From: Verrucomicrobiota bacterium
GTDB taxonomy: Bacteria > Verrucomicrobiota > Verrucomicrobiia > Limisphaerales > UBA9464
Direction: 5' to 3'
Assembly (NCBI GenBank): GCA_017309115.1
Contig: JAFLEF010000025.1
Location: 1 to 64,000, forward strand
DNA length: 64,000 bases
A program made the position numbers and the translations under genes. Within the stretch, counting starts at the first letter, position 1. Every line of letters begins with the position of its first letter. The notes beneath the pieces are model-generated. The model was not told the DNA's origin. It ran no database searches and was given only the letters and a program-made list of their open reading frames with translations. Shown here piece after piece: positions 18,315 to 26,755 of this stretch.

Positions 18315-20102
18315 ATGTTCCGGAACATTGCCGCCTACAAGTTTGCCCCCCTGAGTGATCTCGGACCACTCCGGGGTCGACTGCTCCAGTTTTGTCGGAA
18401 CCTCGGATTAAGGGGGACCATTCTGCTCAGCCCGGAGGGCATCAATTTGTTTGTCGCGGGAACGCCCGCTGCGGCGGACCAACTCATCGCCGAGTTGCGC
18501 GCCATTCCGGGACTCGAATCGCTTGAGGTGAAGGTTAGCTCCAGCGATCACCAGCCATTCAACCGGATGCTGGTGCGGTTGAAAAAGGAGATCATTGCGT
18601 TTGGCGTCGAGGGCATCGACCCGGGGCGTCACACTTCTCCCAAACTCCCGCCGAAGATTCTCAAGCAGTGGCTTGATGAGGGACGTCCGGTGACGCTGCT
18701 CGACACCCGCAACGACTACGAAGTGAAGCTCGGAACGTTTCGCAACGCGCTACCCGCCGGCGTAAATCACTTTCGCGAGTTTCCTGATGCCATTCGCCGT
18801 TTGCCGGAGGCGCTCAAGGAACAACCCATTGTCATGTTCTGTACCGGTGGAATCCGCTGCGAGAAGGCCGGGCCCTTCATGGAACGCGAGGGATTTCGCA
18901 ATCTCTTTCAGCTCGAAGGCGGCATTCTGAAGTACTTCGAGGAATGCGGTTCGGCCCATTACGACGGCGAGTGCTTTGTCTTCGATCAGCGCGTGGGTGT
19001 TGATCCCAATCTGCGCGAGACGGGCAGCGACCAGTGTTTCGCCTGCCTCGTGCCGCTCACCGAGGCCGAGCAACAGGACCCGCGTTTTGTTCCGGGAGTT
19101 TCCTGCCCGCAGTGCTTCCGCACGCCCGAACAGCGCCAGGCAGAGTTGCTCGCCCGGCGTCACGAGGCCATTCGCCAGGCCGCCACTCCGCTGCCCGGGA
19201 GTGTGCCCTATGACAGTTTCCGCCCCATCAACGTACCCGAAGACTGTGATGGCCAGACTCTGCTCGACGCGCTGTGCCGGGTGGTCCGGCACATTTCCGC
19301 TCCTGATTGGATCGTCCAGTGTGAGCGCGGGATGGTGATGGATTCCGAGCACCAACCCGCGGCTGCCGGACGCCCCGTCCGTGCTGGCGAACGGTTCTAT
19401 CATCAGCAACCCAACGTGGTGGAACCCGACGTCAATGCGGGCATTCGGATTTTGCACGAGGACGCCGCCCTCATCGTGGTGAACAAGCCGGCGCCGTTGC
19501 CGATTCATTCCGGGGGCCGCTTCCATCGCAACACACTCCAGTATCTGCTCACCACCGCTTACCATCCGGAGAAGCCCCGTCCGGCGCATCGGCTGGACGC
19601 CAACACCACTGGAGTCCTCCTGCTCACCCGTACCCGGCACTACGCCGCGCGGGTTCAGCCGCAGTTCGCGAAGGGGGAGGTGACCAAGGTGTATCTGGTG
19701 CGCGTCCAAGGGCATCCCGCCCACGACGAGTTCCGTTGCGAGGCGCCCATCAGCACCGAACCGGGCGAAGTGGGGACCCGCGAGGTGGATGAAGTGAACG
19801 GACTGCCGGCGCTGACCGAGTTTCGGGTCTTGGAGCGCCGGTCAGATCGAACCTCGCTCCTCGAAGCCCGGCCTCGCACCGGCCGGACGAATCAGATTCG
19901 GGTGCATCTCTGGCATCTGGGCCTGCCTGTGGTGGGCGACGCGGTGTATTTGCCCGGCGGCGTGTTGGGTGCGGTGCAAACGTTGCCGGTCAGCGCGCCG
20001 CCGCTGTGTCTGCACTCCTGGAAGATCACGATCCGGCATCCGCTGAGCCACGAGTTCGTGACGTACGAGGCGCCGCCGCCGAGGTGGGCGGGGGCAAGCT
20101 GA
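18315..20102 (+). CDS. TrhO (YceA-type tRNA uridine hydroxylase) fused to RluA-type pseudouridine synthase
   Basis: A 595-residue two-enzyme fusion. Residues 1 to about 300 are the TrhO/YceA family: an N-terminal ferredoxin-like domain (ILLSPEGINLFVAG), a rhodanese domain with the catalytic CTGGIRCEKA motif (Cys176), and a CxxC...CxxC tail (FACLVP...CPQCF). TrhO makes 5-hydroxyuridine at the tRNA wobble position. The second half has an S4-like segment and an RluA catalytic domain with HRLDANTTGVLLL, where Asp428 is the catalytic aspartate that isomerises uridine in rRNA or tRNA. The start at 18315 is chosen because upstream codons are translated repeat. The TGA stop lies in the first unit of a CTGAGA repeat. 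Confidence 0.92.
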   Translation: MFRNIAAYKFAPLSDLGPLRGRLLQFCRNLGLRGTILLSPEGINLFVAGTPAAADQLIAELRAIPGLESLEVKVSSSDHQPFNRMLVRLKKEIIAFGVEGIDPGRHTSPKLPPKILKQWLDEGRPVTLLDTRNDYEVKLGTFRNALPAGVNHFREFPDAIRRLPEALKEQPIVMFCTGGIRCEKAGPFMEREGFRNLFQLEGGILKYFEECGSAHYDGECFVFDQRVGVDPNLRETGSDQCFACLVPLTEAEQQDPRFVPGVSCPQCFRTPEQRQAELLARRHEAIRQAATPLPGSVPYDSFRPINVPEDCDGQTLLDALCRVVRHISAPDWIVQCERGMVMDSEHQPAAAGRPVRAGERFYHQQPNVVEPDVNAGIRILHEDAALIVVNKPAPLPIHSGGRFHRNTLQYLLTTAYHPEKPRPAHRLDANTTGVLLLTRTRHYAARVQPQFAKGEVTKVYLVRVQGHPAHDEFRCEAPISTEPGEVGTREVDEVNGLPALTEFRVLERRSDRTSLLEARPRTGRTNQIRVHLWHLGLPVVGDAVYLPGGVLGAVQTLPVSAPPLCLHSWKITIRHPLSHEFVTYEAPPPRWAGAS

Positions 20103-20300
20103 GACGAAGCCGGTAAGGGGAAGCGGAAAGGGGTAAGCAGGGTAGGGCGACGCTCTGCGGAGCGCCCTCGTGCGCTTCCCGGTTTGGTGAATTAGGCGTG
20201 GGTGGGGCTGGGGCTGATCACCAAGAGCCAGTCCGCCCGGCGGCGCCGGCGAACTGGGGACGGCCCAGCGGTCCATCCCTACCTTACCGCGTCGCCGTTC
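20103..20300. repeat. Repeat island 7
   Basis: Follows directly on the repeat-derived stop of the preceding gene. It has GGTAAGG/GGTAAGC units (20112-20140), the GGCGACGCTCTGCGGAG module (about 20142-20165), the covarying-stem module (20213-20280, arms CCAGT/ACTGG) and a short CTTACCG right end. Bases 20301-20414 lead into the next gene and show no repeat. Confidence 0.8.
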
Positions 20301-20414
20301 CGTTCCCCTAAGTTCCAGATTGAATTGGGATTCGATCATCGGAAGGTTGTACCCTCCGAACAAGGCGACGACGCCGGACGCCGCCAAACCCGTTCAACTG
20401 ATCCCAGCACAATC

Positions 20415-23400
20415 ATGACTTTTCCTTTCTCCACCGCGTTCGCGGGGATTCGCTCAGCCGCTGTCTTCGGGCTCGCCCTGTTGTTGGGTTCCGCTGCGCT
20501 TCCCGTCCGCAATCTGGCCCAGGATTCCGTGGTCGTTTCCGAACCTCAGTTCGATCCGGCGGGCCGGGCCGTGCTGAGGGTCACGGCGGTTCCCGGGACG
20601 TATTCCGTTCTGTACCGGGGCGCGACCGTGGAGGACGTGAACACGCCGGCCGCGGCGGAATTGGATCCGAACACCGGACAAGGTTCCACTGTGATTGAGT
20701 TGCTGGATCCGGAGTCTTCGTTCGAGTCCGAAACTCGGTTCTACCGGGTGGGACAATGGCCGTTGGAGACGCCCCAGGATCATGATGGCGACGGCATTGA
20801 CGACGTGTTCGAACTCCGCAACCGGCCGCTCCTCAGCGCGGTCAATCCGGCCGATGCGGAACTGGATCCAGACGAAGATCGACGGTCCCATTTGGAGGAG
20901 TACCTCGTGGGCTCCAGCTTGCAGACCTACGACGTCGCCGCGGCGGCAGCGCCGGCCTATCCGATGCCGACGGTGAACACCCCGTTTGATCCGAATCCGA
21001 CCAACCCACAGGTGTCGCTCGTGCAGAAGCTACTGGTTTACGCGGCCGATACCGATGGCACGGCGATTCCGGTCAAGACCATCGCTCTTAAGAACAATGC
21101 GCCGTTCACCGTCTTCCCCGTCTTGCGCGACGGCAACGAAGCTTCAACCACGGTCAACACCAACGTCGGTTTGTATGATCCGTATGATCCGGTGCGCATG
21201 GAATACCGCGGGTACATCGGCTACCAGGGAGCCGACAACAAGTTCTACTTCGGCTTGCAACAGGGGCAGACGATCATCATCCGGGTCCCGCTCGTCTTTT
21301 GGAATGGTGCCCGCATGGGTATTGTGACGGATGGCCGGTATCTGGCTCCGGCCGTGGGCCAGCCCAATCCGTTGCGGTACGATCCCAATTCACAACGGGT
21401 GATTGCCACGGCTGAGGCGCCCAGCGGACCGCCCAATCCGAAGAGTCACGGGGTGGTGATGTGGTATCGAGCCGGTCTGCAGGCGCCGGCGCTCGACTCC
21501 CCGGATCAATTGCTGGAATGGACCATTCGCGACCGAGTTTACCTCAGCAATCCGAAGATCAATTCGCGGTCCTTCAACGAGATTCCGCTCCGGGAGAAAG
21601 TGACGTTGATCAACTACGACGTCTCGTATGTGGACAACATGTTTCTGCCGGTGGCGATGGAAGCGTTGGATGTTCCTGTGCCGGCCCCGCCGGAGCCGTT
21701 TAACCAGAATCGCGGACCCTTCGGCTGGATTGGTTCCACCAATACGCCGGCCGCATTGCAGGCCAAGATTCTGGCTTTCACCCGGGCGAACAACTCCCTG
21801 CTTGGGTCGTACTTTGGCACCAATGGTTGGCCGGAGTACAACATGCCGCCCGACGCCATTGGCGAGCGGAAGATTCCCGCGGCCCAGAACATTTTTGCGC
21901 AGAGTCCGTTGGCTGGCGCGTTGTCCAGCTATGACGTGCTCAACAACCACTTCATGCTCTCGAGTGGTGGGACCACACCCATCCGGGTCAACATTGGCGG
22001 TCAGGGCACCGCCAGCAGTGGGACAACCCTGACCCTTAGTCCCAACGAGGATGTGAACAAGGTGAAGCTGGTTCGGGCCGGAGATACGGTGGTCGGTTAC
22101 CCGCCAGCGGGAAAAACCAACCCGATCAAGACCGGCACCAAGGTCAAACAGGTCCTCCACGTGAGCACCGGGCCTGGGGATCCGAGCCTGCTGGAATTGG
22201 ACACGGCGCTCGTCGCCAGTCAGGAGGGCGCCAACTTCGACTTTTATCGACCCGTGGATGACTACGCCTCGACCGCGCTGGTCAAACTCTGGTTCTCCTG
22301 GGTGAAGCACTATCTGACCCTGACCCAGAATATCGCGACGCAAACGGCGGTCGGTGCGGTGGAGACGGATCGAGCCACTTTGACCTTTGGCGGACCGGTG
22401 AATGGTCTGGTTGAAGGCATGCAGGTCACTGGCCCGGGACTCGATAGTCCGGATCCAACGAAGGAGAAGGGCGGAGTCATCGTCCTGGCCATTGCGACGG
22501 ACAAACGGTCGGTGGTCCTGAGTCAGCTCGCGCGGGCGAATCATCCGTTGAGCCAGAATCAGACCTACACGTTTCTGAAACCGCAGCCATTGCGGGGGGC
22601 GCCAGCGGACTTGTTCACCTTCAACTTCTCCCAGGACCCCGCGGATCCTTCCCGGAATCCGAACGAGTTTTCCAAGAAAGTGTATCTGGCGATGGCGTCG
22701 ATGGCGCAGATCGGGAAGAACCTGGATCCCAAGGTCAAAACTCCCTACGTGCTGGAACTCATGAACAATGTCGTGGGCGGCAACATGGGCTTTATCTTCG
22801 ACACCAATGCTCGCCGGTTCACTCCGGACGGCTTGGCCATCTCGGCGCGCATTCGCGACATCATTAAATCGATCCTGCGCGGAGTGACGGATTTCATGAA
22901 GTATCCTGAGTACAACGCCAACAACACCCTGGTGTGGTATCCGGCGCCGAGTACGTCCCGGGGCGGTCTGCCGTTCAATGCGTACAATCTGGATCCGTTC
23001 GTCTGGTTTGTGCACGTGCCGTTGGGGTTCTCGGGGTACGGATTCTCGCTCGATGATGATACGGCGGATGTGGGGGCGGGCGAAGCCACTCGGCTGCAAG
23101 TGACCATTGGTGGGCGGGCGGGATTGCCGAATACGAACGAGTGGACGATTCAGGCAGTGTACGGTCCGGTGGTGGGAAGCGGACATTGGGATCCGTCCAA
23201 GACGGTCAGTTTCTACGACGCGATTACCGGGGCGACTCGGGCGGCGCCGATCGTGATTACCGCGCCGAAGCACAATCTGGCCGACGGCGAGAAGGTCTAT
23301 ATTGACCAGGTGGAGGGGAATACGGCGGCGAACGGTACGTGGACGGTGGCGAATGCGACGGCGAACACGTTTGAGTTGGTGGGTTCGAGTGGGAACGCGA

Positions 23401-23678
23401 ATTACCTCAAGGGTGGCCGCTGGTCGCGGGGACCCTTGCCCTTCATCTCCGGCGTGAATTCCACGAACGTGTACTGGAAGCTGAAGGGCGACGATCGCGA
23501 CGCGGGCTTTACCGGGGCGCTGGTGGCGGGTCCGGGCGTGCTCAATAAGGGCGTGGTTCGGGTGGCCCAGTTGGGCGACGACAAACAGGCGGTTTTGGCA
23601 CTGAACACCTTCCTGACCAATTCCAGCGGGGGCCTGTTACCGGCCGGGAACTACACGTGGACCTTCTCGGGGAAGTAG
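20415..23678 (+). CDS. Large exported protein, thaumatin/GH64-like core (tentative)
   Basis: A 1087-residue secreted protein. After the signal peptide (about residues 1-37) comes the 'YSVLYRG...FYRVG' variant of the verrucomicrobial 'W/FFR' module, then a thrombospondin-type-3 calcium motif DHDGDGIDDVFELR near residue 122. The stretch around residues 180-430 (IALKNNAPFTVFPV, LINYDVSYVDNMFLPVAME) resembles the thaumatin-like fold of GH64 beta-1,3-glucanases; this is a tentative match by eye. Near the C-terminus is a ~60-residue domain (VITAPKHNLADGEKVYI...NGTWTVAN) seen in many phage-tail-like and surface proteins. Likely an extracellular carbohydrate-active or binding protein. Confidence 0.65.
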   Translation: MTFPFSTAFAGIRSAAVFGLALLLGSAALPVRNLAQDSVVVSEPQFDPAGRAVLRVTAVPGTYSVLYRGATVEDVNTPAAAELDPNTGQGSTVIELLDPESSFESETRFYRVGQWPLETPQDHDGDGIDDVFELRNRPLLSAVNPADAELDPDEDRRSHLEEYLVGSSLQTYDVAAAAAPAYPMPTVNTPFDPNPTNPQVSLVQKLLVYAADTDGTAIPVKTIALKNNAPFTVFPVLRDGNEASTTVNTNVGLYDPYDPVRMEYRGYIGYQGADNKFYFGLQQGQTIIIRVPLVFWNGARMGIVTDGRYLAPAVGQPNPLRYDPNSQRVIATAEAPSGPPNPKSHGVVMWYRAGLQAPALDSPDQLLEWTIRDRVYLSNPKINSRSFNEIPLREKVTLINYDVSYVDNMFLPVAMEALDVPVPAPPEPFNQNRGPFGWIGSTNTPAALQAKILAFTRANNSLLGSYFGTNGWPEYNMPPDAIGERKIPAAQNIFAQSPLAGALSSYDVLNNHFMLSSGGTTPIRVNIGGQGTASSGTTLTLSPNEDVNKVKLVRAGDTVVGYPPAGKTNPIKTGTKVKQVLHVSTGPGDPSLLELDTALVASQEGANFDFYRPVDDYASTALVKLWFSWVKHYLTLTQNIATQTAVGAVETDRATLTFGGPVNGLVEGMQVTGPGLDSPDPTKEKGGVIVLAIATDKRSVVLSQLARANHPLSQNQTYTFLKPQPLRGAPADLFTFNFSQDPADPSRNPNEFSKKVYLAMASMAQIGKNLDPKVKTPYVLELMNNVVGGNMGFIFDTNARRFTPDGLAISARIRDIIKSILRGVTDFMKYPEYNANNTLVWYPAPSTSRGGLPFNAYNLDPFVWFVHVPLGFSGYGFSLDDDTADVGAGEATRLQVTIGGRAGLPNTNEWTIQAVYGPVVGSGHWDPSKTVSFYDAITGATRAAPIVITAPKHNLADGEKVYIDQVEGNTAANGTWTVANATANTFELVGSSGNANYLKGGRWSRGPLPFISGVNSTNVYWKLKGDDRDAGFTGALVAGPGVLNKGVVRVAQLGDDKQAVLALNTFLTNSSGGLLPAGNYTWTFSGK

Positions 23679-23682
23679 CGTC

Positions 23683-23957
23683 AGGAAAGCTGAGAGCTGA
23701 GAGTTGAGAGTTGAGAGTTGAGAGAAGGGAAGCCGCCCCCGGTGGGGCGACGCTCCGCGGAGCCGTACGTGTGTGGAGTGGTGTTGTGCTGGATACCGCA
23801 GGCGCTTCGACCGAACGGGAAAGGTGATAGTCGGAACTCTGGCGTCTCGCCGGCCCGTGCCTGAAGAAGGGAGGAGGCGGGCGGAACACGCCGGCGAGAC
23901 GCCAGCGCTCCCGGGCGAACTCGCTCCTCTCAACTCGCAGCTGTCTCGGCTTACCGC
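23683..23957. repeat. Repeat island 8 (between convergent genes)
   Basis: CTGAGAG then TTGAGAG x3 (23690-23725), palindrome module (about 23740-23766), an inverted pair of GGCGTCTCGCCGGC (about 23837-23854) and GCCGGCGAGACGCC (23890-23914) arms around a purine-rich GAAGAAGGGAGGAGG loop, then CTCTCAA and GCTTACC units (23928-23957) that continue into the next gene's last codons. Confidence 0.82.
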
Positions 23958-24893
23958 TTACCGCTTACCGCTTACCTTCGCGGGTTTCGATTTCTTCAGC
24001 TTCGGACGAGCCAGCATGCCGTCGTGAATGATCTTCAGAACGGCTTTGCGCTCGGCCCCGGTGAGAGTCAGACGCGGCGCGCGCACCCATTCCTGACCCA
24101 AGCCCACTTCCTGCACCGCCAGCTTGATGTACTGGACGAATTTCGGGTTCACATCCAGATGCAGCAACGGCGTGAACCATTGGTACAAGTCTCGTGCGGC
24201 GTCCCAGTCGCCCGCCCGTGTGAGCTCCCAGAAATGTTGGTTCTCCTCCGGAAAGGCGATGCCGCTGCCCGCAACCCAGCCATCGATGCCGAGGATCGCA
24301 CTCTCTAGTACGAGGTCATCCACGCCGGTGAACAACGCGTACCGATCTCCACATACCCGGCGCAGATCGGTCAGTCGTCGGGTGTTGCCGGAACTTTCCT
24401 TCAAGGCGACGAAGTTTTTGTGGCTGGCCAGTTCGGCGAACAGTTCGGGCGTTAGATCGTGCCCGTAGCTGATCGGATTGTTGTAGATCATCAGCGGCCG
24501 ATCCGTGGCCCGGGCGACGGCGCGGAAATGGAAAAGGGATTCCCGGGGATCGGGGGATTTGTAGATCATGGGCGGCATGACCATGAAACCGTCGGCTCCC
24601 AGGCGGGTGCCATCCTGGACGTATCGGACGGCCTCGGCGACGCAGGATTCCGCGACGCCACTCAACACCGGCACCCGACCATGGACGGCCTGGACCATGG
24701 CCTCGAGCACGGTCCGCTTCTCCGGAGCGGTGAGGGACTGATTCTCACCCAGCGATCCAAGAAAGATCAGCCCTTGGACGCCGGACCGGATCAGTACCTC
24801 GGCATGCGCCGCCGTGGCGTCGAGGTTGAGAGAGCCATCCTGATGGAGTTGAGTGGTGATCGCGGGGAAGACGCCGGTCCAATACGGTTTCAT
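23958..24893 (-). CDS. Dihydrodipicolinate synthase (DapA) family aldolase
   Basis: A 311-residue class I aldolase/lyase of the DapA superfamily. The Schiff-base lysine is Lys165 (FVALKESSG), the catalytic tyrosine Tyr137 (LMIYNNP), and GSLGENQSLT (46-55) is the substrate-carboxylate loop. Members include DapA, N-acetylneuraminate lyase and sugar-acid aldolases; the specific substrate cannot be assigned. No lysine-pathway genes are nearby, so a catabolic aldolase is more likely. The start is the internal ATG at 24893 (MKPYWTGVFP), where family alignment begins; an in-frame ATG at 24935 is possible. The last residues, VSGKR, and the TAA stop are encoded by GGTAAGC heptamers. Confidence 0.88.
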   Translation of the reverse strand: MKPYWTGVFPAITTQLHQDGSLNLDATAAHAEVLIRSGVQGLIFLGSLGENQSLTAPEKRTVLEAMVQAVHGRVPVLSGVAESCVAEAVRYVQDGTRLGADGFMVMPPMIYKSPDPRESLFHFRAVARATDRPLMIYNNPISYGHDLTPELFAELASHKNFVALKESSGNTRRLTDLRRVCGDRYALFTGVDDLVLESAILGIDGWVAGSGIAFPEENQHFWELTRAGDWDAARDLYQWFTPLLHLDVNPKFVQYIKLAVQEVGLGQEWVRAPRLTLTGAERKAVLKIIHDGMLARPKLKKSKPAKVSGKR

Positions 24894-24984
24894 TAAAGGC
24901 TCATGATGGTCGGAACCAACGGTCCCGGCTTGCAAGCATTGCCCTTGAGCCGGGCCAAATGGAGCACACTTGAGCCCTGCGGGC

Positions 24985-25495
24985 GGCTGAGAGACGGGGA
25001 ACGGTAAGCGCGAAGGGGTAAGGGGTAAGGGGTAAGGAAAGACGAAGTGGGGTAGGGCGACGCTCTGCGGAGCCGTCCGCGTGTGGACTGGAGACGGGTT
25101 GGTTACCGCGGGCGCTTGGCCTGGGCCTGGGAGCGCCGGCGTCTCGCCGGCCCGCGCAGGCAGAAGGGAGGGGCAGGAGGGACACGCCGGCGAGACACCA
25201 GCGCGCCCGGTTTTCGATCCGGTCCCTCAACTCTCAACCTTCAACTCTCAACTGGTTTCCCGGTAGGGCGACGCTCTGCGGAGCCGTCCGCGAGTGGACT
25301 GGAGACGCGTTGGTTACCGCGGACGCTTGGCCTGGGCCTGGGAGCGCCGACGTCTCGCCGGCCCGTGCAGGAAGAAAGGAGGAGGCCGGAGGAACACGCC
25401 GGCGAGACGCCAGCGCTCCCAGGAGGGAGAGGCGCAGCGACACCCTACCATCCTTACCCCTTACCGCTCCGCCCTTACCGTCTTTGCTCAGCGTT
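24985..25495. repeat. Repeat island 9 with a 211-base tandem duplication
   Basis: Between divergent genes (24894-25540 has no coding sequence). GGTAAGG/GGTAAGC units at about 25003-25038, then two copies of a 211-base unit starting at 25051 and 25262. Each copy contains the GGCGACGCTCTGCGGAGCC palindrome and an inverted pair of 25-26-base arms (25126-25151 with 25186-25210; 25337-25362 with 25398-25423, 24 of 26 matching) around a purine-rich loop. A CTCTCAA array (25225-25254) separates the copies. The right end is GCTTACC-type units (about 25455-25485). Confidence 0.85.
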
Positions 25496-25540
25496 TTTGG
25501 ATTTGCCGGGATTTGCTCGCCCAGCGGGGGCTTCGGTGCG

Positions 25541-26755
25541 ATGAGTTTCTCCATGGAGTCGACTCTCTCGGCATCGGCACCGGTCATGGAATCGGCGGCC
25601 TCCGCTTCGCCTGCGGAGAGTTCGCAGGCCCGGATTCTCGCAGGGACAGTTCCGGTGCTCGTGTTCGCGGCGGCGTGTATCACGGTGGGGATTATTTGGG
25701 ATATCTCGTGGCACGTGACCATCGGTCGGGACTCGTTTTGGACTCCGGCGCACATGGCCATCTATCTGGGTGGGACCTTGGGAGGTTTGGTGGCGGCATG
25801 GATCACCTGGTTGGCCACCTTTCGGCATCGGGCGGAGTGGGAAGATAGTACGGTGGGAATTCTGGGGATCCGTTCGCCGCTGGGAGCCTGGGTGACGATG
25901 TGGGGTGGGGCCGCCATGTTGACTTCAGCGCCTCTGGACGATTGGTGGCACAATGCCTACGGGCTGGATGTGAAAATTCTTTCGCCGCCCCATGCCCTGC
26001 TCGCGGCCGGGATGTACGGGGTGGTGACGGGCGCAGCGTTGTTGGTGGCAGCGGCGCGAAATCGGTCTCAAGTCGAGGGGGTAGGTCGATGGTATGTGAT
26101 TCTGGCCTTGGGCATTCAACTGGCGTTGGCGTCCATCCTTCTGACGGAAGTCAGCTTCCCCAATCTGCAGCACACGTCCCAGTTCTACCTCGCTTCCGCG
26201 GCGCTCTATCCCACGTTTTTGGCGGCGGCGGCCCGATACTCGCCAATCCGCTGGGCGGCCACCCGAATGGCCTTGGTTTACACCGGACTGCTGCTGGCCA
26301 TGATTTGGATTCTGCCGTTGTTCCCGGCCGAACCCAAATTGGCCCCGGTCTTCAATCGAGTGACGCACATGGTTCCGCCGGCGTTCCCGCTGCTGCTTTT
26401 GATTCCGGCCCTGGCCATCGACGCCAGTTATCTGTTCCTGAACCGCTGGACGTTTCGGGGGCGCGGTTGGCTGCAACTGACGGTGGCGGCGCTGGCGTTT
26501 GTGGCACTGTTCCTCCCGGTGCAGTGGGTTTTCTCGGCATTCCTGATCAGTCCAGCCGCGGATTCTTACTGGTTCGCTGGGCACGGTCGGTTTCTCGGGT
26601 ACATGGCCCAGCGCAACGAATGGCAGGCGCAGTTTTGGCGCTTGGAACGGGACCCGTTGACGATGGTGGCTGTGGTCAAAATGGGGTTGATCGCCTGGGT
26701 GGCGGCTGGGCTGGGCCACGCCGCGGGAGCCTTTCTCAGCCGCTTGCGCCGATGA
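25541..26755 (+). CDS. Polytopic membrane protein of unknown function
   Basis: A 404-residue inner-membrane protein with about nine hydrophobic helices (for example VPVLVFAAACITVGIIW, MGLIAWVAAGLGHAAG). Conserved-looking features are a DISWH motif after the first helix and HxxxY/HALLAAGMYG in the third or fourth; these histidines could bind metal, but that is inference. I do not recognise a named family. The start at 25541 is the first ATG outside the repeat island. It overlaps the next gene by 4 bases (ATGA), so it is probably made together with that exported protein. Confidence 0.75.
   Translation: MSFSMESTLSASAPVMESAASASPAESSQARILAGTVPVLVFAAACITVGIIWDISWHVTIGRDSFWTPAHMAIYLGGTLGGLVAAWITWLATFRHRAEWEDSTVGILGIRSPLGAWVTMWGGAAMLTSAPLDDWWHNAYGLDVKILSPPHALLAAGMYGVVTGAALLVAAARNRSQVEGVGRWYVILALGIQLALASILLTEVSFPNLQHTSQFYLASAALYPTFLAAAARYSPIRWAATRMALVYTGLLLAMIWILPLFPAEPKLAPVFNRVTHMVPPAFPLLLLIPALAIDASYLFLNRWTFRGRGWLQLTVAALAFVALFLPVQWVFSAFLISPAADSYWFAGHGRFLGYMAQRNEWQAQFWRLERDPLTMVAVVKMGLIAWVAAGLGHAAGAFLSRLRR

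Noticed and set aside
21390-23273. 627-codon minus-strand frame opposite the large exported protein
   Set aside because: Arg/His-rich shadow frame with no recognisable motif.
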